From Actinomycetes bacterium (GTDB taxonomy: Bacteria; Actinomycetota; Actinomycetes; Propionibacteriales; Propionibacteriaceae): a stretch of 64,000 nucleotides of DNA. Location: positions 106,714 through 170,713 of the forward strand of contig JAEWOI010000044.1 of the NCBI GenBank assembly GCA_023460935.1. The letters are read 5' to 3'. The notes under the pieces are model-generated. The model made no database searches, had not been told where the DNA came from, and worked only from the letters and a program-made list of their open reading frames with translations. How positions within the stretch are numbered: the stretch's first letter is position 1; the number at the start of each line of letters is the position of its first letter. This document shows positions 17,548 through 26,038 of the stretch, in pieces. A program made the position numbers and the translations under genes.

Positions 17548-17610
17548 GATCGGCTCCTTCCGGGCGACACCTCCCTAAACGGCACCTACCGCCCGTCGCA
17601 TTCCGGCCGC

Positions 17611-18102
17611 TCACACGTCGGGAAGCGCCAGCCACTCCTGCCAGGTGAGGTCGCGTCCGATGAACCGGACGGCCGTGAACGGCCACGCGCCGGCCAGCCA
17701 CTCCGGAACCATTCGGTCGAGCGCCGCCTCGACCGGGCTGCCGACGTACTCGTCGCGGACCCACCAGGACACCTCGGCGTCGGCGCCCACCTTCTCCGGC
17801 GGGTCGATGTAGACGCAGCCCAGGAGCTCGGTCTCGGCCTCGTCGAAGAGGGCGTAGTTGAACGACTCGTGGGCTGCGATCTCGCGTTCGTGGCGGATCA
17901 GGTCCTCACGGTCCTGTGCTGCGGTCATCGTTGCCGGCGGCCAGCCCCAGGCCTCGCCGAAGATCGACCACAGGCGGGGCTGCGAGCCCAGCACCGCCGG
18001 CAGGTCGAGCTCCAGATCGTCCGCCCGGATCGGGCGCAGGTGGTGGTGGTCACCGACCGGCACCACCAGGGGGTGTTCGAAGTCCTCGGGTAGCCAGGCC
18101 AC
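17611..18102 (-). CDS. GNAT-like N-acetyltransferase family protein
   Basis: 163 aa from a GTG at 18102 behind GGAGGAGGAG. Segments LRPIRADDLELDLPAV, ELLGCVYIDPPEK, DAEVSWWVRDEYVGSPVEAALDRMVPEWL and FTAVRFIGRD follow the GNAT order, though the acetyl-CoA loop (R/Q-x-x-G-x-G/A) is degenerate. Substrate unknown. It lies upstream of the nhaA-like gene on the same strand. Confidence 0.6.
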   Translation of the reverse strand: MAWLPEDFEHPLVVPVGDHHHLRPIRADDLELDLPAVLGSQPRLWSIFGEAWGWPPATMTAAQDREDLIRHEREIAAHESFNYALFDEAETELLGCVYIDPPEKVGADAEVSWWVRDEYVGSPVEAALDRMVPEWLAGAWPFTAVRFIGRDLTWQEWLALPDV

Positions 18103-18126
18103 TGCTGCTCCTCCTCCGTGCGGCGG

Positions 18127-19158
18127 TCAGGTTCTCGGCGTGCTGGAGCTGCGCACGATCAGCTCGGGCTGCAGCACGGTCTGGCGATGGACGTGGCCGG
18201 CGTCCCCCGCTGAGTGCTCGAACAGCAGCTGGGCCGCGAGGTAGCCCAGTTCATCGGTCGGCTGCCGCACCGACGTCAGCGGCACCACCCAGTCCGCGGC
18301 GAAGTCGATGTCGTCGTAGCCGACCAGCGCGACGTCGTCCGGCACCTTGACGCCAGCCCGGTTGAGGCCGCGGTACACGCCAAAGGCCATCATGTCGTTG
18401 CCGCAGAAGATGCCGGTGGGCAGCTCGCCCTCAAGCAACCGCCCGGCAGCCAGCACGCCGTCGGAGATGCCCAGGCCGTCCTGGGTCACCTCGACCAGCG
18501 CGCTCGCCGGGTCGAGCCCGGCCGCAAGGATCGCCTCCCTCGCGCCCTGCGCGCGCTCGACGTGCTGGCGCAGGCCGTGGCCGCCGCCGACGAACGCCAC
18601 CCGCTCATGGCCGAGCTCCAGCAGGTGCTGCACCGCCAGCCGGGCTCCGGCCACGTCGTCGACGGAGACCGAGCACTCCTCGCCGGCCGGCTTGTAGTCG
18701 AGGAACACCACCGGCAGGTTCGCCGCCGCCTGGGGCCGCTGCTCCGCCCGGTGGCCGTCGCTGGCCGGGGTGAGCAGCACCCCCCGCACGCGCTGGGCGG
18801 CCAGGATCTGCACCAGCTGGGCCTGCCGGTCCGGGTCGTTGTCCGAGTTGCAGAGGATGACCACGTGGCCGGCCTCGCGCGCCGCGCGCTCCACGGCCCG
18901 CGCAGCCTCCATAAAGAACGGGCTGACCACGTCCAGCACGATCAGGCCGATCACCTGGCTGGTCAGCCCGGTCAGCACCCGGGCCTGCTGGTTCGGCACG
19001 AAGCCCAGCGCCTTGATCGCGCGCTCGACGGCCCTGCGGGTGCGCGGGCTGACCAGCTCGGGGTGGTTGATGGTGTGCGACACCGTGCCAACCGACACTC
19101 CCGCGCGGGCCGCCACGTCCTGGATGCGGACGCCGTTGCCGTTCCGCGTCCTGGCCAT
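18127..19158 (-). CDS. LacI-family transcriptional repressor
   Basis: 343 aa, ATG 19158 after AGGAGG. The LacI-type DNA-binding head is clear (VRIQDVAARAGVSVGTVSHTINH, hinge helix SPRTRRAVERAIKALGFVPN), followed by a type-1 periplasmic-binding-like effector domain (VIGLIVLDVVSPFF, VAFVGGGHGLRQHVER, NDMMAFGVYRGLNR, VALVGYDDIDFA). It is divergent from the ASRT-sugar transport operon, and palindromes of LacI type lie between them, so it most likely represses that operon until its sugar is present. Confidence 0.9.
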   Translation of the reverse strand: MARTRNGNGVRIQDVAARAGVSVGTVSHTINHPELVSPRTRRAVERAIKALGFVPNQQARVLTGLTSQVIGLIVLDVVSPFFMEAARAVERAAREAGHVVILCNSDNDPDRQAQLVQILAAQRVRGVLLTPASDGHRAEQRPQAAANLPVVFLDYKPAGEECSVSVDDVAGARLAVQHLLELGHERVAFVGGGHGLRQHVERAQGAREAILAAGLDPASALVEVTQDGLGISDGVLAAGRLLEGELPTGIFCGNDMMAFGVYRGLNRAGVKVPDDVALVGYDDIDFAADWVVPLTSVRQPTDELGYLAAQLLFEHSAGDAGHVHRQTVLQPELIVRSSSTPRT

Positions 19159-19249
19159 CGAACCTCCTGCGAGAGCTGCGCGCCAGAGCCTAGCGAGCCG
19201 GGTCGCGCGCGTCATGGATATCAACTTGGTAACGGCCGTCACGGCTTCC

Positions 19250-19277
19250 TTGCAGGCGACCCGACCAGAAGGATACT
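19250..19277 (+). promoter_or_regulatory. Putative promoter of the sugar transport operon
   Basis: A -35-like TTGCAG at 19250-19255 and -10-like GATACT at 19272-19277, spaced 16 bp. The operator-like palindromes begin 4 bp further down, which would let a bound LacI protein block transcription. Confidence 0.4.
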
Positions 19278-19280
19278 GTC

Positions 19281-19310
19281 TGAACCGCTTCAAAGGTTGA
19301 AGCCTTTCAA
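19281..19310. promoter_or_regulatory. Overlapping LacI-type operators
   Basis: Three interlocking inverted repeats: TGAACCGCTTCA at 19281-19292 (CG centre, typical of LacI-family sites), GCTTCAA/TTGAAGC at 19287-19303 around AGG, and TTGAAGCCTTTCAA at 19297-19310. They sit between the divergent LacI gene and the sugar operon. Confidence 0.65.
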
Positions 19311-19334
19311 TAAGCAATGTCGCTTGGAGACCAG

Positions 19335-19757
19335 ATGTCGTCCGCGGAGACCGCCACCCCGGGCACGCCGGCAGGCCCAGCCGTCCGGTGGTTCGTGCCG
19401 GACGCCTACATCCCGCCCCGCAGCACCGGGGACGAGGTGTCGCACGAGTCGGTCTGCGTGCTCAACCGCACGACCGAACCGGCGGTCTTCACCCTGACCG
19501 CCTACTTCGCCGACCGGGAGCCGCAGGAGTCGGCCCAGGTCACGATTCCGGCCCGCCGCGCGCTGCACCTGCGCACCGACGACCCGCTGGCCGTCGGCGG
19601 GCTGCGCGTCGAGCGCGGGGTGCCGTACGCGCTGGAGATCACCGGCGACCCCGGGCTGCAGTTCCAGTACAGCCGTCTGGACACCACCCAGCCGGCCTAC
19701 TCGCTGATGACGGCCGCGCTGCTGCCGGTCACCGGCCAGACCGCTCTTCACGGCTGA
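19335..19757 (+). CDS. ASRT-family (sensory rhodopsin transducer-like) protein
   Basis: 140 aa. The segments WFVPDAYIPPRSTG, VSHESVCVLNRT, TLTAYFADREPQES, IPARRALHLRTDD and FQYSRLDTTQPAYSLM match the Anabaena sensory rhodopsin transducer family (small, beta-sandwich, tetrameric). No rhodopsin gene is in the window. Family members often lie beside sugar catabolism genes, and the fold resembles carbohydrate-binding proteins, so a role in sugar sensing or binding is plausible here. An ATG at 19317 is also in frame; the ATG at 19335 is preferred because GGAGA lies just before it. Confidence 0.85.
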   Translation: MSSAETATPGTPAGPAVRWFVPDAYIPPRSTGDEVSHESVCVLNRTTEPAVFTLTAYFADREPQESAQVTIPARRALHLRTDDPLAVGGLRVERGVPYALEITGDPGLQFQYSRLDTTQPAYSLMTAALLPVTGQTALHG

Positions 19758-19807
19758 TCGACACAGCGTTCAGCCGGCCATAACGGACGCCTAACAAGGA
19801 GGATGGT

Positions 19808-20851
19808 GTGAAGCAAGGACGCTTTATCGGTGGGGCCATGAGCCTCGTCCTCGCCCTCGGGTTGTCGCTTACTGCTTGCAGCAGTGGCACTGCCCCGAGC
19901 GCGAACCCGGGCGGGACGGGTGGCGACAAGGACTACACGATCGCAGTGGTCCCCAAGGACGCCACGAACCCCTGGTTCGTGCGCATGGAGACCGGCGTGA
20001 AGAAGTTCGCCGCCGACACCGGCCTGAACGTCTACCAGAAGGGCCCGTCGGAGACCGACGCCACCATGCAGGCGCAGGTGATCCAGGACCTGATCGCGCA
20101 GAAGGTCGACGCCATCGCAGTCGTCCCGGTCGACCCGGGTGCTCTGGAGACCGTGCTCAAGGAAGCCATGGACGCCGGCATCGTCGTGGTCACCCACGAG
20201 GGCGCGAGCCAGCAGAACACGATGTACGACATCGAGGCGTTCAACAACGCCGACTACGGCGCCTTCATCATGGACAACCTGGCCGAGGCCATGGGCGGCG
20301 AGGGCCTGTACACCACGATGGTGGGCCACGTGACCAACGCCTCGCACAACGAGTGGGCTGACGGTGGCGTCGCGCACCAGCAGGCGAAGTACCCGAACAT
20401 GAAGCTGCTCGAGGCCGAGCCGCGGGTGGAGTCCCAGGACGACGGCGAGCAGGCTTACCAGACCGCCAAGGAGCTGCTCAAGAAGTACCCCGACCTCAAG
20501 GGCATCATGGGCACCTCCTCCTTCGACGCCCCCGGTGTCGCCCGGGCGATCGAGGAACTGGGCCTGAAGGGCAAGGTCTTCACCGCCGGCACCGGCATGC
20601 CCGAGGCCAACGCCAAGATCCTCAAGGAGGGCTCGGTCTCCGCACTCACCCTCTGGGATCCGGCTGACGCCGGCTACGCGATGGCCTCGCTGGCCAAGAA
20701 GATCCTCGACGGTGACAAGATCGAGGGCACCGTTGACCTCGGGGTCAAGGGCTACGAGGAGATGAAGTTCGCCGAGGGCAGCACGAAGGTCCTCGAAGGC
20801 AACGGCTGGGTCGTCATCAACAAGGACAACGTGGACAGCTTCGGCTTCTGA
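19808..20851 (+). CDS. Sugar ABC transporter substrate-binding lipoprotein (ribose/rhamnose/AI-2 type)
   Basis: 347 aa from a GTG behind AAGGAGGA. A lipobox (LTAC) ends the signal peptide. The mature protein is a type-1 binding protein: IAVVPKDATNPWFVRMETGVKKF, VDAIAVVPVDPGAL, VVTHEGAS and GTSSFDAPGVARAI. Segment wording such as VPKDATNPWF and THEGAS resembles the RhaS/LsrB branch, which takes rhamnose, AI-2 or other pentose-like sugars. The kinase and isomerase downstream point to a pentose or tetrose substrate. A strong hairpin after the gene probably keeps its expression above that of the ATPase. Confidence 0.9.
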   Translation: MKQGRFIGGAMSLVLALGLSLTACSSGTAPSANPGGTGGDKDYTIAVVPKDATNPWFVRMETGVKKFAADTGLNVYQKGPSETDATMQAQVIQDLIAQKVDAIAVVPVDPGALETVLKEAMDAGIVVVTHEGASQQNTMYDIEAFNNADYGAFIMDNLAEAMGGEGLYTTMVGHVTNASHNEWADGGVAHQQAKYPNMKLLEAEPRVESQDDGEQAYQTAKELLKKYPDLKGIMGTSSFDAPGVARAIEELGLKGKVFTAGTGMPEANAKILKEGSVSALTLWDPADAGYAMASLAKKILDGDKIEGTVDLGVKGYEEMKFAEGSTKVLEGNGWVVINKDNVDSFGF

Positions 20852-20861
20852 GTTGGTGTCA

Positions 20862-20898
20862 GGGTGCTGGTGGCGGTCCCCTCGCCACCAGCACCCTT
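20862..20898 (+). terminator. Intra-operon attenuating terminator
   Basis: A perfect 14-bp stem (GGGTGCTGGTGGCG at 20862-20875 with 20883-20896) and 7-base loop, followed by TTCC. It lies in the 120-bp gap between the binding-protein gene and the ATPase gene. Confidence 0.75.
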
Positions 20899-20971
20899 CC
20901 CCGCCGGGGCACCGCGGACGGAACCGTCCCGGGCCCCGGGCAAGTCGCAGGCGAGAGCAAGGAAGCAGTGA

Positions 20972-22480
20972 ATGCCGGACAAAGTCATCTCGGTGCAGGG
21001 CGTGAGCAAGTCGTTCGCCGGCGTGCACGCGCTGCGCGACATCAGCCTGGACATCCTCCCCGGTGAGATCCACTGCCTGGCAGGGGAGAACGGCAGCGGC
21101 AAGTCCACGCTGATCAAGATCATCTCCGGCGTCTACGAGCCCGACGCCGGCACCATCGAGCTGAACGGCAAGGTGCACACCCGGCTCACCCCGATCGAGG
21201 CGATCCTCAACGGCGTCCAGGTGATCTACCAGGACTTCTCGGTCTTCCCGAACCTGACCGTGATGGAGAACCTCGCCCTCAACACCGAACTCGCGGCCAA
21301 GCGCAAGCTGGTCAACTGGGGACGGTTCCGGCGCATCGCCGAGGAGGCGGTGGCCAAGATCAGCTTCGACGTCGACCTCGACCAGCTGGTGGGCCGGCTG
21401 TCGGTGGCCGACCGGCAGCTCGTCGCGATCAGCCGGGCGCTGATGAGCGACGCCCGGCTGATCATCATGGACGAGCCCACCACCGCCCTCACCAGGAAGG
21501 AGGTGGACGCGCTCTTCCGGATCATCCTCGACCTGAAGGCCCGTGGCATCTCCACCCTGTTCGTCAGTCACAAGCTCGAAGAGGTCTTCGAGATCAGCGA
21601 GCGGTTCACGATCCTGCGCAACGGGCAGGCGGTGATCACCTGCCTGCCGGAGGAACTGGACCGCAGGAAGTTCACCCGCCACATGACCGGCCGGGACTTC
21701 GAGGACGCCCACTTCAGCTTCGACGACCCCGCGGCGGAGCCGGTGCTCGAGGTCGAGCGGCTGAGCGTCGACGGCGCGTTCAGCGACGTGAGCTTCACCC
21801 TCCGCAAGGGGGAGATCCTCGGCATCACCGGTCTGCTCGGCTCGGGCCGCACCGAACTTGCGCTCACCCTGTTCGGGGCGTGCGCGCGCAGCTCGGGCGA
21901 AGTCAGGGTGAAGGGCGCACCGGTCGAGCTGCGCAGCGTCCGGGACGCGATCGCGGCCGGGATCGGCTACGTGCCCGAGGACCGGCTCACCGAGGGCCTG
22001 TTCCTCGACCGCTCGATCGGGGACAACATCGTCATCTCCGAGATCGACCAGCTGGTGTCCAACGGCCTGCTCGACCAAGGGGACAAGCGTGCGGCCGCGG
22101 CGGAGTGGGTGCGGCAGCTGAAGATCGCGACGCCCGACCCCGAGAACGCAGCCAGCACCCTCTCCGGCGGCAACCAGCAGCGCATTGTGCTCGCCAAATG
22201 GCTGGCCACCCACCCGGACATCCTGATCCTCAACGGCCCGACCGTCGGGGTGGACATCGGCTCCAAGCACGACATCCACGAGATCCTGCGCGACCTGGCT
22301 GCGAAGGGGATGGCGATCATCGTGATCAGCGACGACATCCCGGAAGTGATCGGCAACTGCAACCGGATCCTGCTGATGAAGGCCGGACGGATCGAGCGTG
22401 AGGTCGACCCGGGCAGCACCACCGAGGCCGAGCTGGCAGCGCTGATGACGCGCGACGTCGAAGAAGATAGTGAGCACTGA
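20972..22480 (+). CDS. Sugar ABC transporter ATP-binding protein, tandem (RbsA type)
   Basis: 502 aa with two ABC modules. The first has AGENGSGKSTLIK and LSVADRQLVAISRAL with Walker B LIIMDEPTTAL. The second is degenerate at Walker A (TGLLGSGRTELAL) but keeps LSGGNQQRIVLAKWL and LILNGPTVGVDIG, where the usual DEPT is NGPT. This asymmetry is normal for RbsA/MglA-type proteins, which serve two permease chains. The gene is separated from the permease by a single base or a short overlap. Confidence 0.93.
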   Translation: MPDKVISVQGVSKSFAGVHALRDISLDILPGEIHCLAGENGSGKSTLIKIISGVYEPDAGTIELNGKVHTRLTPIEAILNGVQVIYQDFSVFPNLTVMENLALNTELAAKRKLVNWGRFRRIAEEAVAKISFDVDLDQLVGRLSVADRQLVAISRALMSDARLIIMDEPTTALTRKEVDALFRIILDLKARGISTLFVSHKLEEVFEISERFTILRNGQAVITCLPEELDRRKFTRHMTGRDFEDAHFSFDDPAAEPVLEVERLSVDGAFSDVSFTLRKGEILGITGLLGSGRTELALTLFGACARSSGEVRVKGAPVELRSVRDAIAAGIGYVPEDRLTEGLFLDRSIGDNIVISEIDQLVSNGLLDQGDKRAAAAEWVRQLKIATPDPENAASTLSGGNQQRIVLAKWLATHPDILILNGPTVGVDIGSKHDIHEILRDLAAKGMAIIVISDDIPEVIGNCNRILLMKAGRIEREVDPGSTTEAELAALMTRDVEEDSEH

Positions 22481-22481
22481 G

Positions 22482-23495
22482 ATGGCGAAGCTTGCCCAGA
22501 GGCTGACCAGGTCGAACGAGTTCTACGTGCTGCTGGTGATCCTGGCCCTGGCGATCCTGATCCAGGTGCGCAGCGGGCAGTTCTTCACTGCCAACAACCT
22601 CGTCGACCTCGCCAACGCCATGGTGGTGCCGGGCCTGTTCGCCGTCGGCGCCTACATGGTGATCGTTTCCGGCGGCATCGACGTCTCGTTCCCGGCGCTG
22701 GCCTCCCTCGCCGTCTACGCCACCACCCGCTACCTGGTCGACACCGGGTACACCGGCAGCGTGCTGCTGCCGTTCGCGATGGTGATCGTGCTGGGTGCCG
22801 TGCTCGGCGCCTTCAACGGGCTGTTCACCTCGAGGCTGGTGGTGCCGACCCTGATCATCACCCTGGGTACGGCGAACGTGTTCTCCGGGGTGATGCAGGG
22901 CGCGCTGGGCTCGATCCAGATCCCGAACATCCCCCCGTCGATGGCCGACTTCGGCACCTCCTCGCTGTTCGTCGCGACGAACCCCACCACGGGGCTCACC
23001 TCGAACATGCCGACCTCCTTCCTGATCCTGGTGGCGGTCGTGGCGGTCGTGTTCTTCGTGATGAGGTTCACGATGTTCGGCCGCGGCATCTACGCCATCG
23101 GCGGCGACGAGAGCGCCGCTGCGCGGGCTGGCTTCAAGGTGCGCTGGATCAAGTTCTGGCTGTACGTCGCCGTCGGCGTGATCGCAGCCCTGGCCGGCCT
23201 GGTGCGGACGTCGATGATGGGCCAGATGCACCCCACCAACCTGCTGGGGATGGAGATGATGGTGATCGCTGCCGTCGTGCTCGGCGGCACGGCGATCACC
23301 GGCGGCACCGGTTCGCTCACCGGCGTGATGCTGGGCACCCTGCTGATCGTCATGGTCGAGAACAGCATGATCCTGGTCGGCATCCCGACCTTCTGGCAGA
23401 GGTTCTCCCTTGGCGTGCTGATCATCGTCGGCACCGGCATCTCCGCGGTCCAGGTGGCGCGGTCGGGCAAAGGGCTACGCGCGGTGATGGGATGA
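22482..23495 (+). CDS. Sugar ABC transporter permease 1 (RbsC/BPD type)
   Basis: 337 aa from ATG 22482; a GTG at 22470 inside the ATPase gene is also in frame. About ten hydrophobic helices with the branched-chain/ribose family features SGGIDVSFPALASLAVY, NGLFTSRLVVPTLIITLGT and GMEMMVIAAVVLGGTAITGG. It pairs with the next permease to form a heterodimeric channel. Confidence 0.92.
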   Translation: MAKLAQRLTRSNEFYVLLVILALAILIQVRSGQFFTANNLVDLANAMVVPGLFAVGAYMVIVSGGIDVSFPALASLAVYATTRYLVDTGYTGSVLLPFAMVIVLGAVLGAFNGLFTSRLVVPTLIITLGTANVFSGVMQGALGSIQIPNIPPSMADFGTSSLFVATNPTTGLTSNMPTSFLILVAVVAVVFFVMRFTMFGRGIYAIGGDESAAARAGFKVRWIKFWLYVAVGVIAALAGLVRTSMMGQMHPTNLLGMEMMVIAAVVLGGTAITGGTGSLTGVMLGTLLIVMVENSMILVGIPTFWQRFSLGVLIIVGTGISAVQVARSGKGLRAVMG

Positions 23496-24544
23496 AAGGG
23501 CAGGCAATGAAGGCATCGGCCGCAGCTACCAGGTCGCTCCGCGAACTCACCCGCGACACCCACATCACGCGCCTGCTGATCATCCTCGGCGCGCTCGTCC
23601 TGGTCTTCGCCCTGGTGAAGACCGAGGGCTTCCTCAACGTGCGCACCTGGCAGTCGATGGCCATCCAGTTCCCGGAGTTCGGGCTGATGGCGCTCGGGGT
23701 GATGCTGGCGATGATCACCGGCGGCATCGACCTGTCGGTGGTCGGCATCGCGAACATGACCTCGATCGCAGCAGCGGTGGTGATGCTCAGCCTCGCCCCC
23801 GCCGGCGCCGACCCCGGCACGGCGGCGGTGGCGATCGCGGTGGCGATGGCGGTCGCGTTCGTCGCCGGCACGGCCGCCGGGGCGCTGAACGGCTTCCTCG
23901 TTGCGAAGGTGCGCATCCCGCCGATCCTGGTGACGCTCGGCACGCTCGAGCTGTTCACCGGGGTGGCGATCCTGATCACCGGCGGCAAGCCCAAGAGCGG
24001 GCTGCCGCCGCTGTACGGCGAGGTGTTCGCCGGGAAGCTGTTCGGCCTGATCCCGGTGCCGCTGGTGGTGTTCGTCGTGGCCGCGGTCGCGATCGCGCTG
24101 CTGATGAACCGGACCGCCTTCGGCACGAAGATCTACATGCTGGGCACCAACGCGAGGGCGGCCGGCTTCAGCGGGCTGAACACCACCAGCCTGCTGGTGC
24201 GCACCTACATGATCTCCGGCTTCTACGCCGCCCTGGCCGGCATGGTGATGCTCGCCAACTACAACTCGGCGAAGGCCGACTACGGCTCCACCTACACGCT
24301 GCTGACCGTGCTGATCGTGGTGCTCGGCGGCGTCAACCCCAACGGTGGCAGCGGCCGGCTGTTCGGGGTGGTGCTGGCGATCGCGATCCTGCAGATCCTC
24401 TCGTCCGGGCTGAACATGTTCCCCAACATCTCCAACTTCTACCGTCCGCTCATCTGGGGCGGGGTGCTGCTGGCCGTGATCACTGCCAACCACCTCTCCG
24501 GCAGGAGATCCTCACAACGAATAGCGAAGGGAAGCGCCAGATGA
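23492..24544 (+). CDS. Sugar ABC transporter permease 2 (RbsC/BPD type)
   Basis: 350 aa; its ATG overlaps the stop of permease 1 (ATGA), with another in-frame ATG at 23507. Same family as permease 1: TGGIDLSVVGIANMTSIAAAV, NGFLVAKVRIPPILVTLGTLELFTG, TVLIVVLGGVNPNGGSG. Two distinct permeases is the layout of rhamnose and AI-2 importers rather than the single RbsC of ribose systems. Confidence 0.92.
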   Translation: MKGQAMKASAAATRSLRELTRDTHITRLLIILGALVLVFALVKTEGFLNVRTWQSMAIQFPEFGLMALGVMLAMITGGIDLSVVGIANMTSIAAAVVMLSLAPAGADPGTAAVAIAVAMAVAFVAGTAAGALNGFLVAKVRIPPILVTLGTLELFTGVAILITGGKPKSGLPPLYGEVFAGKLFGLIPVPLVVFVVAAVAIALLMNRTAFGTKIYMLGTNARAAGFSGLNTTSLLVRTYMISGFYAALAGMVMLANYNSAKADYGSTYTLLTVLIVVLGGVNPNGGSGRLFGVVLAIAILQILSSGLNMFPNISNFYRPLIWGGVLLAVITANHLSGRRSSQRIAKGSAR

Positions 24545-25104
24545 AGACCGTCCAGGACAAGCACGTCGTGATGGGGGCCGACTTCGCCGGCTTCCCGCTG
24601 AAGGAGATCGTCAAGAAGCACCTGGTCGAGCGGGGCTGGCAGGTCGAGGACCTGACGCCGACCCTCGAGGACTGCGACATGTACCACCGGGTGGGCTTCC
24701 TGGTGGGCTCGAAGATCTCCGAGGGCGAGTTCGAGAAGGCGCTGGCCTTCTGCGGCACCGGCATGGGCATCCACATCGCGGCCAGCAAGTGCCCCCACGT
24801 GCACGCGGCAGTGGCGGAGACCCTGCCGGCGGCCAAGCGGGCCGCCACGGCCAACAACGCCAACCTGCTCGCGATGGGCGCGTTCTGGACCGGCCCGCGG
24901 CTGGCCCAGGCGATGGCCGACGCGTTCCTCGAGGGCTCGCTCGGTGAGGGCTACGAGGACTGGGACGGCTTCTACGAATACCACCGCATCGGTTACGACG
25001 AGTGCGAGAATTTCGACTACGAGGCCTACCGGGCGAACGGCTTCCGGGTGCCGAACCCGGCCAGCGCTCCGCTGGCGCCCCAGCCGCGCGGGCTCGCCTA
25101 CTAG
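24541..25104 (+). CDS. RpiB/LacA/LacB-family sugar-phosphate isomerase
   Basis: 187 aa, coupled by ATGA to permease 2. The family features are GADFAGFPLKEIVKKHL, the active-site CGTGMGIHIAASK and NNANLLAMGAFWTG. It is about 35 residues longer than typical RpiB, mostly a C-terminal tail (YEAYRANGFRVPNPAS). The typical role is aldose-ketose isomerisation of a pentose or tetrose phosphate; erythrulose- or apiose-type pathways use close relatives, so the exact sugar is open. It fits between the importer and ribokinase genes in the same operon. Confidence 0.85.
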   Translation: MKTVQDKHVVMGADFAGFPLKEIVKKHLVERGWQVEDLTPTLEDCDMYHRVGFLVGSKISEGEFEKALAFCGTGMGIHIAASKCPHVHAAVAETLPAAKRAATANNANLLAMGAFWTGPRLAQAMADAFLEGSLGEGYEDWDGFYEYHRIGYDECENFDYEAYRANGFRVPNPASAPLAPQPRGLAY

Positions 25105-25135
25105 TCGACGCCCGTTCCGAAGCCAGGAGGCCGCC

Positions 25136-26038
25136 GTGGGCAGCATCGCCGTGATCGGTTCAGCCAACGCCGACCTGGTCGTCGGAGTCGACCGGCGGCC
25201 GGGGGGCGGTGAGACGATCCTGGGCTCCGAGCTCGTGGTCACCCCCGGCGGCAAGGGCGCCAACCAGGCCGTCGCGGCCGGCCGCATCGGCGGCGACGTC
25301 CGGTTCGTCGGCTGCGTCGGGGCGGACGGCTACGGCGACCTGCTGCGCGGTTCGCTCACCGCGGCCGGGGTGGACGTCACCGATCTCGCAGCGGTGTCGA
25401 GGCCGAGCGGCGTGGCGCTGATCCTGGTGACGCCGGACGGGGAGAACTCGATCGTCGTGGCACCGGGCGCCAACGGTGCCGTGACGCCGGAGTACGTGGC
25501 GGGACGCGAGTCCGGCTGGGGCGCTGCGGACGTCGTGGTGATGCAGCTGGAGGTCCCGATGGCGACCGTCGAGCACGTGGCAGCGGTGTGCCGGCGCACC
25601 GGCAGCCGCTTCCTGCTGAATGCAGCCCCTGCCGCCGTGCCGCCGGCCGAAGTGCTCGCTGCGTGCGACCCGCTGGTGGTGAACCGGAGCGAGGCGCTGA
25701 TCCTGCTGGGTGAGGACGCCGGCACCCAGGCCGACCCGGAGGAGCTGGCGCGGCGCCTGGCGGGCCTCGGCCCGAGCAGCGTCGTGCTCACCCTCGGCGC
25801 GGACGGGGCGCTCGGCCTGGACTCCGCCGGCGGTGTGCACCACGAGCCGGCCCGTGCCGTGCGGGCTGTCGACACAACGGGAGCCGGAGACGCGTTCGTC
25901 GGCGCGCTGGCTGTGGCGCTGGCCGGAGGTGGCTCGCTGGCCGATGGCCTGGGCCTGGCCACGGAGGTGGCCGCGTACTCCGTCCAGCGGCCGGGGGCGC
26001 AGGCCTCGTACCCGGATGCAGCGGAGCTGGGGCGATGA
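25136..26038 (+). CDS. rbsK: Ribokinase (PfkB family)
   Basis: 300 aa from a GTG five bases after AGGAGG. The first PfkB signature GGKGANQAVAAGRIGG and the second TTGAGDAFVGALAVALA with catalytic Asp are both intact, as is the ribokinase start IAVIGSANADLVVGVDR. It phosphorylates ribose or a related sugar after import. The longer in-frame extension upstream overlaps the isomerase and has no ribosome site. Confidence 0.93.
   Translation: MGSIAVIGSANADLVVGVDRRPGGGETILGSELVVTPGGKGANQAVAAGRIGGDVRFVGCVGADGYGDLLRGSLTAAGVDVTDLAAVSRPSGVALILVTPDGENSIVVAPGANGAVTPEYVAGRESGWGAADVVVMQLEVPMATVEHVAAVCRRTGSRFLLNAAPAAVPPAEVLAACDPLVVNRSEALILLGEDAGTQADPEELARRLAGLGPSSVVLTLGADGALGLDSAGGVHHEPARAVRAVDTTGAGDAFVGALAVALAGGGSLADGLGLATEVAAYSVQRPGAQASYPDAAELGR

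Noticed and set aside
19748..22477. 909-codon minus-strand open frame across the sugar ABC genes
   Set aside because: It covers the clear plus-strand binding protein and ATPase genes; long antisense frames are common at this GC content.
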